A stretch of 8,490 nt of DNA from DASTQL01 sp035462845 (GTDB lineage: Bacteria > Actinomycetota > Actinomycetes > Jiangellales > Jiangellaceae), in assembly GCA_035462845.1 (NCBI GenBank), contig DATHTV010000037.1, positions 1 through 8,490 of the forward strand. Reading direction: 5' to 3'. Within the stretch, counting starts at the first letter, position 1; each line of letters opens with the position of its first letter. A program made the position numbers and the translations under genes. The notes under the pieces were generated by a model. It made no database searches. It was not told the DNA's origin and was given only the letters and a program-made list of their open reading frames with translations. Below are positions 1 to 5,845 of the stretch, piece by piece.

Positions 1-607
1 CGACCCGCTCTCCCGAGTGCACCAGCACCACGCGCAGCACGCTCCCGCCGCCGGGCAGCCGCCCGCGGTCCGCCAGAGCGGCGGCGAGCTCGACGCCGCC
101 GAGCCCGCCCCCGGCCACGACGACCGTGCCCAGCCCCGCTCCCGCCGACCCGGCCGCGAGGCGCCGCACGCGGTCCACGAGCTCCGGGATGTCTCCCGGT
201 ACGCGCAGCGTGCACCCGTACGTGGCCAGGCCCGGCACGTCGCGTACGGGCTCACGCGAGCCGGTCCCGACGACGAGCTCGTCGTACGCGAGCACCGCCC
301 GTCCGCCTGCCGCCGGCTCGTACACGACCTCGCGGCGCCGCGGGTCCACGCGCAGGGCCCGACCGTGCACGACCCTGGCTCTCGGCATCGCCGGCGCCAG
401 CGGCGTGCGGGTCAGCTCGTACGGGAGCAGCCCCGCCACCGCCTCACCGGTGAAGCCGTGGAAGCTGTGCGCGTCGTCCGCGCTGAGCACGACGACCTCG
501 ACGTCGCCGCGACGAAGCTCCCGGCGGAGCCGGCGGACGAGGGCGGCGTACGCGTGCAGGGTGACGTAGCCGCCACCGAGCAGCAGCACGCGACGTGGCC
601 CGCTCAC
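1..607 (-). CDS. FAD-dependent NAD(P)H dehydrogenase-like oxidoreductase (partial, C-terminus off the window)
   Basis: Flavoprotein of the pyridine nucleotide-disulfide oxidoreductase superfamily, closest in look to type II NADH dehydrogenases (NDH-2), which oxidise NAD(P)H with FAD at the membrane surface. Only the first 202 residues are in the window. Seen: an N-terminal strand followed by GGGYVT (residues 11-16) for FAD; VVGTGSREP (112-120), the usual ATG-type strand closing the FAD domain; and a second Rossmann motif GGGLGGVELA (166-175) for NAD(P)H. The third glycine of the first motif is replaced by Thr, so flavin binding deserves a check. The GTG start at 607 is chosen because GGAGGT lies 6 bases upstream and because it overlaps the stop of the upstream reductase gene as GTGA, implying coupled translation. 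The electron acceptor (quinone or other) cannot be told from this half of the protein. The superfamily call is firm; the NDH-2 label is tentative. Confidence 0.82.
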   Translation of the reverse strand, partial: MSGPRRVLLLGGGYVTLHAYAALVRRLRRELRRGDVEVVVLSADDAHSFHGFTGEAVAGLLPYELTRTPLAPAMPRARVVHGRALRVDPRRREVVYEPAAGGRAVLAYDELVVGTGSREPVRDVPGLATYGCTLRVPGDIPELVDRVRRLAAGSAGAGLGTVVVAGGGLGGVELAAALADRGRLPGGGSVLRVVLVHSGERV

Positions 608-1665
608 GCCGCCACCTCCGCGACGGAGCCCGTACGGGGGAGGGCCACCGGCTCACCGAACTGCGTCGGCGCGGCGGGGCCGAAGCCGAGGTGGCCGAAG
701 CGCCGCGCGAGGGCGCGCACGTGGTCGATCTGGTCCAGGGACGGCGTCCCGACGGAGAAGTGGCCCGCGTGGCCGGCCAGGGCCAGCAGGGCGGTCTCGG
801 CGAAGCAGGCGTAGGCACGGCCGTCCGGCAGCCCGATGTCTCCCCCCCGCAGGCGGAGGCCGGGCACGTCGACCACCCCACCGTCGACCACGGTCACGTC
901 CGGGCGTGCCGTCACCAGTCCCGGCGAGGTGTTGCGGGGCTGGGTGGCGTCGAGGACGAGCGCTCCCGGTGCGAGGTGCTCCGGCCCGAGCAGCGCGTCG
1001 GCGCTGGCCGTGAGGAGCACGACCACGTCGGCCCCGCGCACCGCAGCCAGGTCCTGCGTCGCGACGGTCGGCAGCGACGCGCCGGCCTCGGTGGCGAGGG
1101 CCTGCAGCCGGGGCAGCGACCGCGCCACCAGTGTCAGCCGGTCGACGGCGCGGTCGCGGGCGAGCAGCCGCACGACCCCCGTCCCGACGCTCCCGGTGGC
1201 CCCCACGACGGCGACGTGCCCGCCATCGTTCACGTCCAGCAGGTGCCGCAGCTGGGTGTCGACCACGGCGGCCGTGTAGGCGTTGCCGTTCGTCACTCCG
1301 ATGTCGGTGCGGTCCCGGAGGGCGTTCCCGCCCGCCGTGACCGTGGCCGTCAGCGCGCCGAGGCCGACGACGCCGGCGCCCAGGGCGACCGCCCGGTCCA
1401 CGGCGCGGCTGACCCGCGCCCTGCCCTCGCCAGGCTGGGCCAGCAGGTGCCTGGCCCCGAACGGGACCATGACCACGTGTCCCGCGACGCGGCCGTCCAG
1501 CTCGGCTGCGGCCATCGTGACGGGGGGCAGGGGAAGGCTGCGCAGGCAGCGGTCGTAGACGGGCTCGGGCACGCGACCCAGCGGGCGCCAGATCCGGGCG
1601 AGGTCGGCGGCGAGCCGGGCTCGCGGGTGGACGAGGAAGGCGAACGTCGTGGGTACGGCGGACAT
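604..1665 (-). CDS. Acyl-ACP reductase (AAR)-like NAD(P)-dependent oxidoreductase
   Basis: A 353-residue protein that I match by eye to the long-chain acyl-ACP reductase of cyanobacteria, which reduces fatty acyl-ACP (or acyl-CoA) to fatty aldehyde with NADPH. Shared blocks, in order: an N-terminal FAFLVH strand (8-13); TNGNAYTA (125-132), like TTGNTHTA in AAR; the nucleotide-binding loop VAVVGATGSVG (151-161) followed by LTLVAR (177-182); VVDGGVV (259-265); and YACFAETALL (285-294), whose Cys287 aligns with the catalytic Cys294 of the Synechococcus elongatus enzyme, then the Phe-Ser of HFSVG (302-306) and a HVRALARRFGHLGF tail (315-328). Length is close to the cyanobacterial ~340, with a short C-terminal extension. 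An ATG at 1767 would add 34 residues with no family similarity; the ATG at 1665 begins just before the conserved strand and has a GGGGGGA purine tract about 11 bases upstream. Its stop overlaps the next gene. Family assignment is good; substrate (acyl-ACP, acyl-CoA or another thioester) is unproven. Confidence 0.75.
   Translation of the reverse strand: MSAVPTTFAFLVHPRARLAADLARIWRPLGRVPEPVYDRCLRSLPLPPVTMAAAELDGRVAGHVVMVPFGARHLLAQPGEGRARVSRAVDRAVALGAGVVGLGALTATVTAGGNALRDRTDIGVTNGNAYTAAVVDTQLRHLLDVNDGGHVAVVGATGSVGTGVVRLLARDRAVDRLTLVARSLPRLQALATEAGASLPTVATQDLAAVRGADVVVLLTASADALLGPEHLAPGALVLDATQPRNTSPGLVTARPDVTVVDGGVVDVPGLRLRGGDIGLPDGRAYACFAETALLALAGHAGHFSVGTPSLDQIDHVRALARRFGHLGFGPAAPTQFGEPVALPRTGSVAEVAA
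614..619 (-). promoter_or_regulatory. Shine-Dalgarno of the partial flavoprotein gene
   Basis: On the minus strand, GGAGGT sits 6 bases before the GTG at 607, inside the last codons of the upstream reductase gene. It fixes the start of a gene that has no ATG in a suitable place and supports coupling of the two genes. Confidence 0.7.
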
Positions 1666-1689
1666 GCGAGTCGGTTCCCCCCGGCTCCG

Positions 1690-1707
1690 GCCGCCCTGGA
1701 TGGCGGC
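1690..1707 (-). other. GC-rich hairpin in the 5' leader of the reductase gene
   Basis: A perfect 6-bp inverted repeat (GCCGCC/GGCGGC) around a 6-base loop, 25 bases before the ATG at 1665 and just upstream of its purine tract. It could form in the mRNA leader or serve as a dyad for a protein. No T-run follows, so it is not an obvious terminator. Such short GC stems arise easily by chance here. Confidence 0.3.
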
Positions 1708-1739
1708 GCTGACCGAGAGGAGCCCCGCGCCTCCCGGCT

Positions 1740-1767
1740 GATACACCGTGCGCTGACACCCGTCCAC
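1740..1767 (-). promoter_or_regulatory. Possible promoter of the reductase/flavoprotein operon
   Basis: On the minus strand, GTGGAC (1767-1762) and TGTATC (1745-1740) are separated by 16 bases, a weak but plausible -35/-10 pair. It would start transcription near 1733 and give a leader of about 70 bases containing the hairpin at 1690-1707. It lies in the only intergenic region between the divergent units, so a promoter is needed here, but the exact position is uncertain. Confidence 0.3.
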
Positions 1768-1844
1768 GCCACATCAGGACGCGGCGCCGCTGCGGGGGCG
1801 CGGCCCGGGGACGTTCGGCCCTGGGGGCCCGCCGACCGCGGCGC

Positions 1845-1850
1845 TACCTT
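1845..1850 (+). promoter_or_regulatory. Possible -10 element of the ABC exporter operon
   Basis: TACCTT fits the actinobacterial TANNNT -10 pattern. Transcription would begin near 1857, leaving a short leader of about 18 bases with AGGTGG (1860-1865) as ribosome site, 9 bases before the ATG at 1875. I see no convincing -35. Confidence 0.4.
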
Positions 1851-1874
1851 CGGGTCGACAGGTGGCGGTGGGAC

Positions 1875-2861
1875 ATGGGATCGGGATCGCTCGACACCAG
1901 GGTGCCGCGGGCCCGGTCCGCGGCCGACGTCGACACGCCCGGACGCGTCCTCGGTGTGCACGACGTCGCGCACTCCTTCGGACCGCGGATCGCGCTGGCC
2001 GGGGTGTCGTTCGAGGTCGCCCCCGGGGTCATCACCGGCCTGCTGGGACCGAACGGCGCCGGCAAGACCACCCTGCTCCGGGTCCTGTTCGGGGTGCTCA
2101 CCGCCGACCGAGGGCACGTGACCTACGACGGCCGGCCGGTGGTGACCGATACGCGGCGGAGCTGGGGCTACATGCCCCAGGAACGAGGGCTCTACCCGGC
2201 CATGCCGGCCGGCGAGCAGGTCGTCTACTTCGCCCGGTTGCACGGGATGTCGCGTCGCGACGCCGTCGCCCGGGCCAGGACGGTGCTCGAGGAGTTCGAC
2301 CTCGGCGACCGCTGGGGGGACCGCAGCGACGCTCTGTCCGGCGGCATGCAGCAGCGCCTCCAGCTGGCCGCCGCCCTGGTGCACGCGCCGGAGGTGATCG
2401 TGCTGGACGAGCCGTTCGCCGGCCTCGACCCCGTCGCGGTGGTCGGCCTGTCGGAGACGCTGCGCCGACGCGCCCGGGAGGGACGGACCATCCTGTTCTC
2501 CAGCCACCAGCTGGACCTCGTCCAGGACCTGTGCGAGGACATCGTCATGGTCGACCACGGGCGCACCGTGCTCGAGGGACGCGTGGCCCGGCTGCGCGCG
2601 GCCAGCGGCGAACGCCAGCTGAGGTTGCACGTCGACACCCCCGGCAGGGACTGGGTGCGGCGCTTCCCGGGCGTGGCGGTGGTGAGCGACCAGACCGACG
2701 AGCTGCGGCTGGCGCTGCCGCCGGACGTCGACGCCCTCGACGTCCTGGATGCGGCTCGGGGCGCGGGCACCGTCGTCGACTTCGGGCTCGACCTGCCCAC
2801 CCTGTCCCACCTGTTCCTGCGGGCCGCGGGACCCTCCGCCGGTGCGAAGGCGGCGTCATGA
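1875..2861 (+). CDS. ABC transporter ATP-binding protein (NatA-type exporter ATPase)
   Basis: The 328-residue nucleotide-binding subunit of an ABC-2 type exporter, which hydrolyses ATP on the cytoplasmic face to drive the partner permease. All key motifs are present: Walker A GPNGAGKT (58-65), Q-loop Gln102 in YMPQERGLYP, signature LSGGMQ (154-159), Walker B VIVLDEP (174-180) and switch His211 in SSHQLD. About 90 residues after the ATPase core resemble the C-terminal domain (DUF4162 type) seen in NatA/YhaQ-like ATPases. An N-terminal extension of about 25 residues before the core is charged and probably disordered. The ATG at 1875 is preceded by AGGTGG at a 9-base spacing. The stop overlaps the permease start as ATGA, so the two form one transporter. 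The substrate cannot be read from sequence; NatAB exports Na+, but relatives export drugs, lipids or peptides. Confidence 0.93.
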   Translation: MGSGSLDTRVPRARSAADVDTPGRVLGVHDVAHSFGPRIALAGVSFEVAPGVITGLLGPNGAGKTTLLRVLFGVLTADRGHVTYDGRPVVTDTRRSWGYMPQERGLYPAMPAGEQVVYFARLHGMSRRDAVARARTVLEEFDLGDRWGDRSDALSGGMQQRLQLAAALVHAPEVIVLDEPFAGLDPVAVVGLSETLRRRAREGRTILFSSHQLDLVQDLCEDIVMVDHGRTVLEGRVARLRAASGERQLRLHVDTPGRDWVRRFPGVAVVSDQTDELRLALPPDVDALDVLDAARGAGTVVDFGLDLPTLSHLFLRAAGPSAGAKAAS

Positions 2862-4042
2862 CCGGGTCGTGGTGGCGGGGGACGCGGCTGGTGGCCGGGC
2901 GCGGCATCGCCGAGACCGTACGCTCCAAGACGTTCAAGGTCGTCACGGCCCTGCTCCTGCTGATCGCCGTGGCCGCCGTGGTCCTCCCGCAGCTGCTGCG
3001 CCAGGACGAGTCGACCTACACGCTCGCCGTGGTCGGCCCGGTCCCCGAGGAGGTCAGGGCCGTCGTGGACGACGCCGTCCGAGCCGCCGACTCCGACGTC
3101 GAGTACCTCCCACTCGCCGACGAGGACGCCGTCCGGCGGGCGGTCGAGGACGGGAAGGCCGACGCCGGGCTGGTCGCAGACGTCCTCTACACGGCACTGC
3201 ACGGGGACAGCACGTTCGCGGTCCTGGTGAGCCAGAGCGTGGTGGCCCTCGAGGTCACCCAGCGGCTGGCCGAGGCAGGGTTGACGCCCGAGCAGGTGGC
3301 CGCGCTCCAGACCGTGCGTCCGCCGGAGCAGGTCGTCGTCGGCGGGGCAGAGGACACCGATCGAGCGGGGGCGGGATTCCTCGTCGGGATCGTGCTCTAC
3401 ATCGCGGTGACCCTGGCCGGCAGCGCGATCGCCACCGCCGTGGCAGTGGAGAAGTCCACCAGGATCTCGGAGGTCCTGCTCGCCGTGCTCCGCCCCAGCC
3501 AGGTGATGGTCGGCACCGTCCTGGCCGTGGGGAGCGTCACCCTCGGCCAGCTGCTCCTCCTCACGACCCCGCTCGCCGTGGCGGTCCGGGTCACCGACGC
3601 CATCGGCCTCCCGGCCACGACCGGCACCGACCTCGCTCTCGCCCTCGTGTGGTTCCTGCTCGGCTTCCTGATGTACGGCTTCCTGTTCGCCGCGGCGGGC
3701 GCGCTGGTGAACAAGATGAACGAGGTCAGCGCGACGATCACGCCGATCACGATGATGCTGCTCGCCGGCTACCTGGTCGGGATCATGGTCACGACGGACG
3801 ACAGCGAGAGCCTGACGAGCGTGGTTGCCTCGCTCTTCCCGCTCACCGCACCACTGGTCATGCCGATCCGCTGGGCCGGCGGCGAGGTCCCCGGCTACCA
3901 GCTCGTGCTGGCGATGCTGCTCACGGCGGGCGCCGCCGTCCTGCTGGCGGCCCTCGCGGCGACCGTCTACCGGCGGGCCCTGCTCGTCACGGGGCGCCGG
4001 GCGAAGCTCCGCGAGGTCGTGCGCCAGCCCGCCGCCGGCTGA
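2858..4042 (+). CDS. ABC-2 type transporter permease (NatB-like)
   Basis: A 394-residue integral membrane subunit paired with the preceding ATPase. Seen: a short cytoplasmic N-terminus with RSKTFKVV just before TM1 (about 29-47); an extracytoplasmic domain of about 120 residues (about 50-170), rich in acidic residues and Val; then roughly five or six further hydrophobic segments near 171-193, 215-243, 258-281, 294-312, 322-337 and 347-371. The stretch EKSTRISEVLLAVLRPSQVMVG (198-219) holds the coupling-helix motif typical of NatB/ABC-2 permeases. The ATG at 2858 has GAAGG seven bases upstream and overlaps the ATPase stop by four bases. The open frame continues upstream to 1862, but that part only shadows the ATPase gene. 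Topology (one TM, large external loop, TM bundle) matches the family. The transported substrate is unknown. Confidence 0.9.
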   Translation: MTGSWWRGTRLVAGRGIAETVRSKTFKVVTALLLLIAVAAVVLPQLLRQDESTYTLAVVGPVPEEVRAVVDDAVRAADSDVEYLPLADEDAVRRAVEDGKADAGLVADVLYTALHGDSTFAVLVSQSVVALEVTQRLAEAGLTPEQVAALQTVRPPEQVVVGGAEDTDRAGAGFLVGIVLYIAVTLAGSAIATAVAVEKSTRISEVLLAVLRPSQVMVGTVLAVGSVTLGQLLLLTTPLAVAVRVTDAIGLPATTGTDLALALVWFLLGFLMYGFLFAAAGALVNKMNEVSATITPITMMLLAGYLVGIMVTTDDSESLTSVVASLFPLTAPLVMPIRWAGGEVPGYQLVLAMLLTAGAAVLLAALAATVYRRALLVTGRRAKLREVVRQPAAG

Positions 4043-4069
4043 GGTCCACGGGCCCGGAGAGGCCGAAGC

Positions 4070-4085
4070 CCCTGGCGCGCCATGG
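4070..4085. promoter_or_regulatory. Near-palindrome abutting the acyl-CoA dehydrogenase operator
   Basis: A 16-base dyad with a perfect 10-base core, TGGCGCGCCA (4073-4082), flanked by CC/GG and one mismatched pair. It would cover the -35 position of the promoter below and shares its last base (4085) with the next palindrome. It could be a second operator half or simply a GC-rich dyad. Confidence 0.35.
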
Positions 4086-4102
4086 TTACCGGCCAGTAAC
4101 GT
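4085..4102 (+). promoter_or_regulatory. Leaderless promoter with overlapping palindromic operator
   Basis: GTTACCGGCCAGTAAC (4085-4100) is a 16-base inverted repeat with seven of eight base pairs matched. AT-rich arms around a GGCC centre stand out in this GC-rich region and are typical of operators bound by dimeric TetR- or FadR-type regulators. Its right arm overlaps TAACGT (4097-4102), a TANNNT -10 element. The last base of that hexamer is 7 bases from the A of the ATG at 4109, the spacing expected for a leaderless transcript that starts on the start codon. No Shine-Dalgarno is present. A protein bound here would block RNA polymerase directly. Seen: dyad, -10 and spacing. Inferred: repression, and a fatty-acid-responsive regulator. 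Confidence 0.6.
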
Positions 4103-4108
4103 CGCGGC

Positions 4109-5830
4109 ATGCTGCTCGACCCGCGCACGTACGACCCCGCCCACCTCGACCCCGAAGCCCGCCGGCTGCTCCGCGCCACGGTCGACTTCTTCGAGTCCCG
4201 GGGCCTCCGCGCCCTCAAGCGGGACCATCACGACCGCGTCTGGTACACCGACTTCCTCGACCTCGTGAAGCGGGAGCGGCTCTTCGCCACCCTGCTCACG
4301 CCCGCTTCCGCCGCGGACGCCGGGTCGGCCGCCGACGGCGACAAGCGCTGGGACACCGCCCGGATCGCCGCCATGAACGAGCTGCTGGCCTTCTACGGCT
4401 TGTCGTACTGGTACACCTGGCAGGTCTCGATCCTCGGCCTCGGCCCGGTCTGGCAGAGCGACAACGCGGTCGCCCGCCGGCGCGCCGCGGAGCTGCTCGA
4501 CGGCGGGTCGGTGTTCGCCTTCGGGCTGTCCGAGCGGGAGCACGGAGCGGACATCTACTCCACCGACATGCTGCTCACCCCCGACGGCGCCGGCGGGTTC
4601 ACCGCGGAGGGCGGCAAGTACTACATCGGAAACGGCAACGTGGCCGGGATGGTGTCCGTGTTCGGCCGGCGGACCGACCTCCCGGGGCCCGACGGCTACC
4701 TCTTCTTCGTGGTCGACAGCCAGCACCCCGCGTACGAGCTCGTCCAGAACGTCGTGGCGTCCCAGATGTACGTGAGCGAGTTCCGGCTGCACGGCTACCC
4801 GGTACGCGAGCAGGACGTCCTGCACACCGGGCAGGCGGCCTTCGACGCCGCGCTCAACACGGTGAACATCGGCAAGTTCAACCTCGGATTCGCCTCCATC
4901 GGCATCTGCGAGCACGCGTTCCACGAGGCGGTCACGCACGCCGACGGGCGCATCCTCTACGGGCGCCGGGTCACCGACTTCCCGCACGTCCGGCACGAGC
5001 TCACCGACGCCTACGCCCGGCTGGTGGCGATGAAGCTCTTCGCGGAGCGGGCCGTCGACTACCTCCGGTCGGCCGGGCCGGACGACCGTCGCTACCTGCT
5101 GTTCAACCCGCTGACGAAGATGAAGGTGACGACGGAAGGCGAGCGGGTCGTCGACCTGCTCTGGGACGTCATCGCGGCCAAGGGGTTCGAGAAGGACACC
5201 TACTTCGAGATGGCCGCGACCGACATCCGCGCCCTGCCGAAGCTCGAGGGCACCGTGCACGTCAACATGGCGCTCGTCCTCAAGTTCATGCCGAGCTACC
5301 TGCTGCGGCCGGCCGACGTGCCGCCGGTCCGCACCCGCCGGGACGCGGCCGACGACACGTTCCTCTTCCACCAGGGCCCCGCGGGCGGCCTGGGCAGGGT
5401 CAGGTTCCCCGACTGGCGGTCGGCGTACGCGGCGTTCGCCGACCTGCCCAACGTGGCCCGGTTCGTGGAGCAGGCCGAGGGACTGGTCACGCTGCTCGGC
5501 GTCGCGCCGCCGGACGCCGCCCAGCAGGAGGACCTGGACTTCCTCCTCGCGCTCGGCGAGCTGTTCACCCTCGTGCCCTACGGGCAGCTCGTCCTCGAGC
5601 AGGCGCGGATCGCCGGGGTGGACCGCGACGTCGTCGACCAGGTCTTCGACGTGCTCGTCCGTGACTTCTCCGCGTACGCGGTGGACCTGCACGGCAAGGT
5701 GTCCACCACGGACCAGCAGCGGGCGTGGGCGCTCACCCAGGTGCGCGCACCGGTGGCCGACCGCGAGCGGTTCGGCCGGGTGTGGCAGCAGGTCAGGGCG
5801 CTCGCGGGGAAGTACGCCATGACACCGTGA
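4109..5830 (+). CDS. Acyl-CoA dehydrogenase family flavoprotein with long C-terminal extension
   Basis: A 573-residue member of the acyl-CoA dehydrogenase superfamily, whose enzymes use FAD to introduce an alpha,beta double bond into acyl-CoA in beta-oxidation or related pathways. Seen in order: helical N-terminal domain (about 15-130); FAFGLSEREHGAD (136-148) in place of the usual A-LTEP-AGSD flavin/substrate motif; YYIGNGNVAGM (171-181), matching the middle-domain ITNG block; GRILYGRRVTDFPHV (280-294), matching the R-FG block; and LEGTVHVN (379-386), where Glu380 occupies the position of the catalytic base in medium-chain dehydrogenases. The usual Q-xxGG-Gy and RD residues are altered (WDVIAAKGFEKD, 352-363). 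About 180 residues follow the catalytic block, giving a total far above the common 380-400 and recalling the two-part helical C-terminus of acyl-CoA oxidases or FadE5-type enzymes. The ATG at 4109 is fixed by the leaderless promoter. Substrate, and dehydrogenase versus oxidase activity, are unknown. Confidence 0.85.
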   Translation: MLLDPRTYDPAHLDPEARRLLRATVDFFESRGLRALKRDHHDRVWYTDFLDLVKRERLFATLLTPASAADAGSAADGDKRWDTARIAAMNELLAFYGLSYWYTWQVSILGLGPVWQSDNAVARRRAAELLDGGSVFAFGLSEREHGADIYSTDMLLTPDGAGGFTAEGGKYYIGNGNVAGMVSVFGRRTDLPGPDGYLFFVVDSQHPAYELVQNVVASQMYVSEFRLHGYPVREQDVLHTGQAAFDAALNTVNIGKFNLGFASIGICEHAFHEAVTHADGRILYGRRVTDFPHVRHELTDAYARLVAMKLFAERAVDYLRSAGPDDRRYLLFNPLTKMKVTTEGERVVDLLWDVIAAKGFEKDTYFEMAATDIRALPKLEGTVHVNMALVLKFMPSYLLRPADVPPVRTRRDAADDTFLFHQGPAGGLGRVRFPDWRSAYAAFADLPNVARFVEQAEGLVTLLGVAPPDAAQQEDLDFLLALGELFTLVPYGQLVLEQARIAGVDRDVVDQVFDVLVRDFSAYAVDLHGKVSTTDQQRAWALTQVRAPVADRERFGRVWQQVRALAGKYAMTP

Positions 5831-5845
5831 GCCCGTGACGTCGCG

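Noticed and set aside
1666..1767. N-terminal extension of the AAR-like reductase from the ATG at 1767
   Set aside because: The added 34 residues show no family similarity and would cross the leader hairpin and likely promoter; the ATG at 1665 begins at the conserved strand.
595..2121. 508-codon plus-strand open frame across the reductase
   Set aside because: Antisense to a protein with clear conserved motifs; its own translation has no domain and only becomes sensible where it shadows the ATPase.
1862..2857. In-frame upstream extension of the permease
   Set aside because: It shadows the ATPase gene out of phase and gives an Arg-rich nonsense peptide; the real start is the ATG at 2858 in the ATGA overlap.
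4061..4070. Small GGC-CGAA-GCC stem after the permease stop as a terminator
   Set aside because: Only three base pairs and no T-run; too weak to call.
2749..5664. 971-codon plus-strand open frame in another phase
   Set aside because: The translation is Arg/Pro/Gly/Ala-rich low-complexity sequence shadowing the permease and dehydrogenase; no motif.
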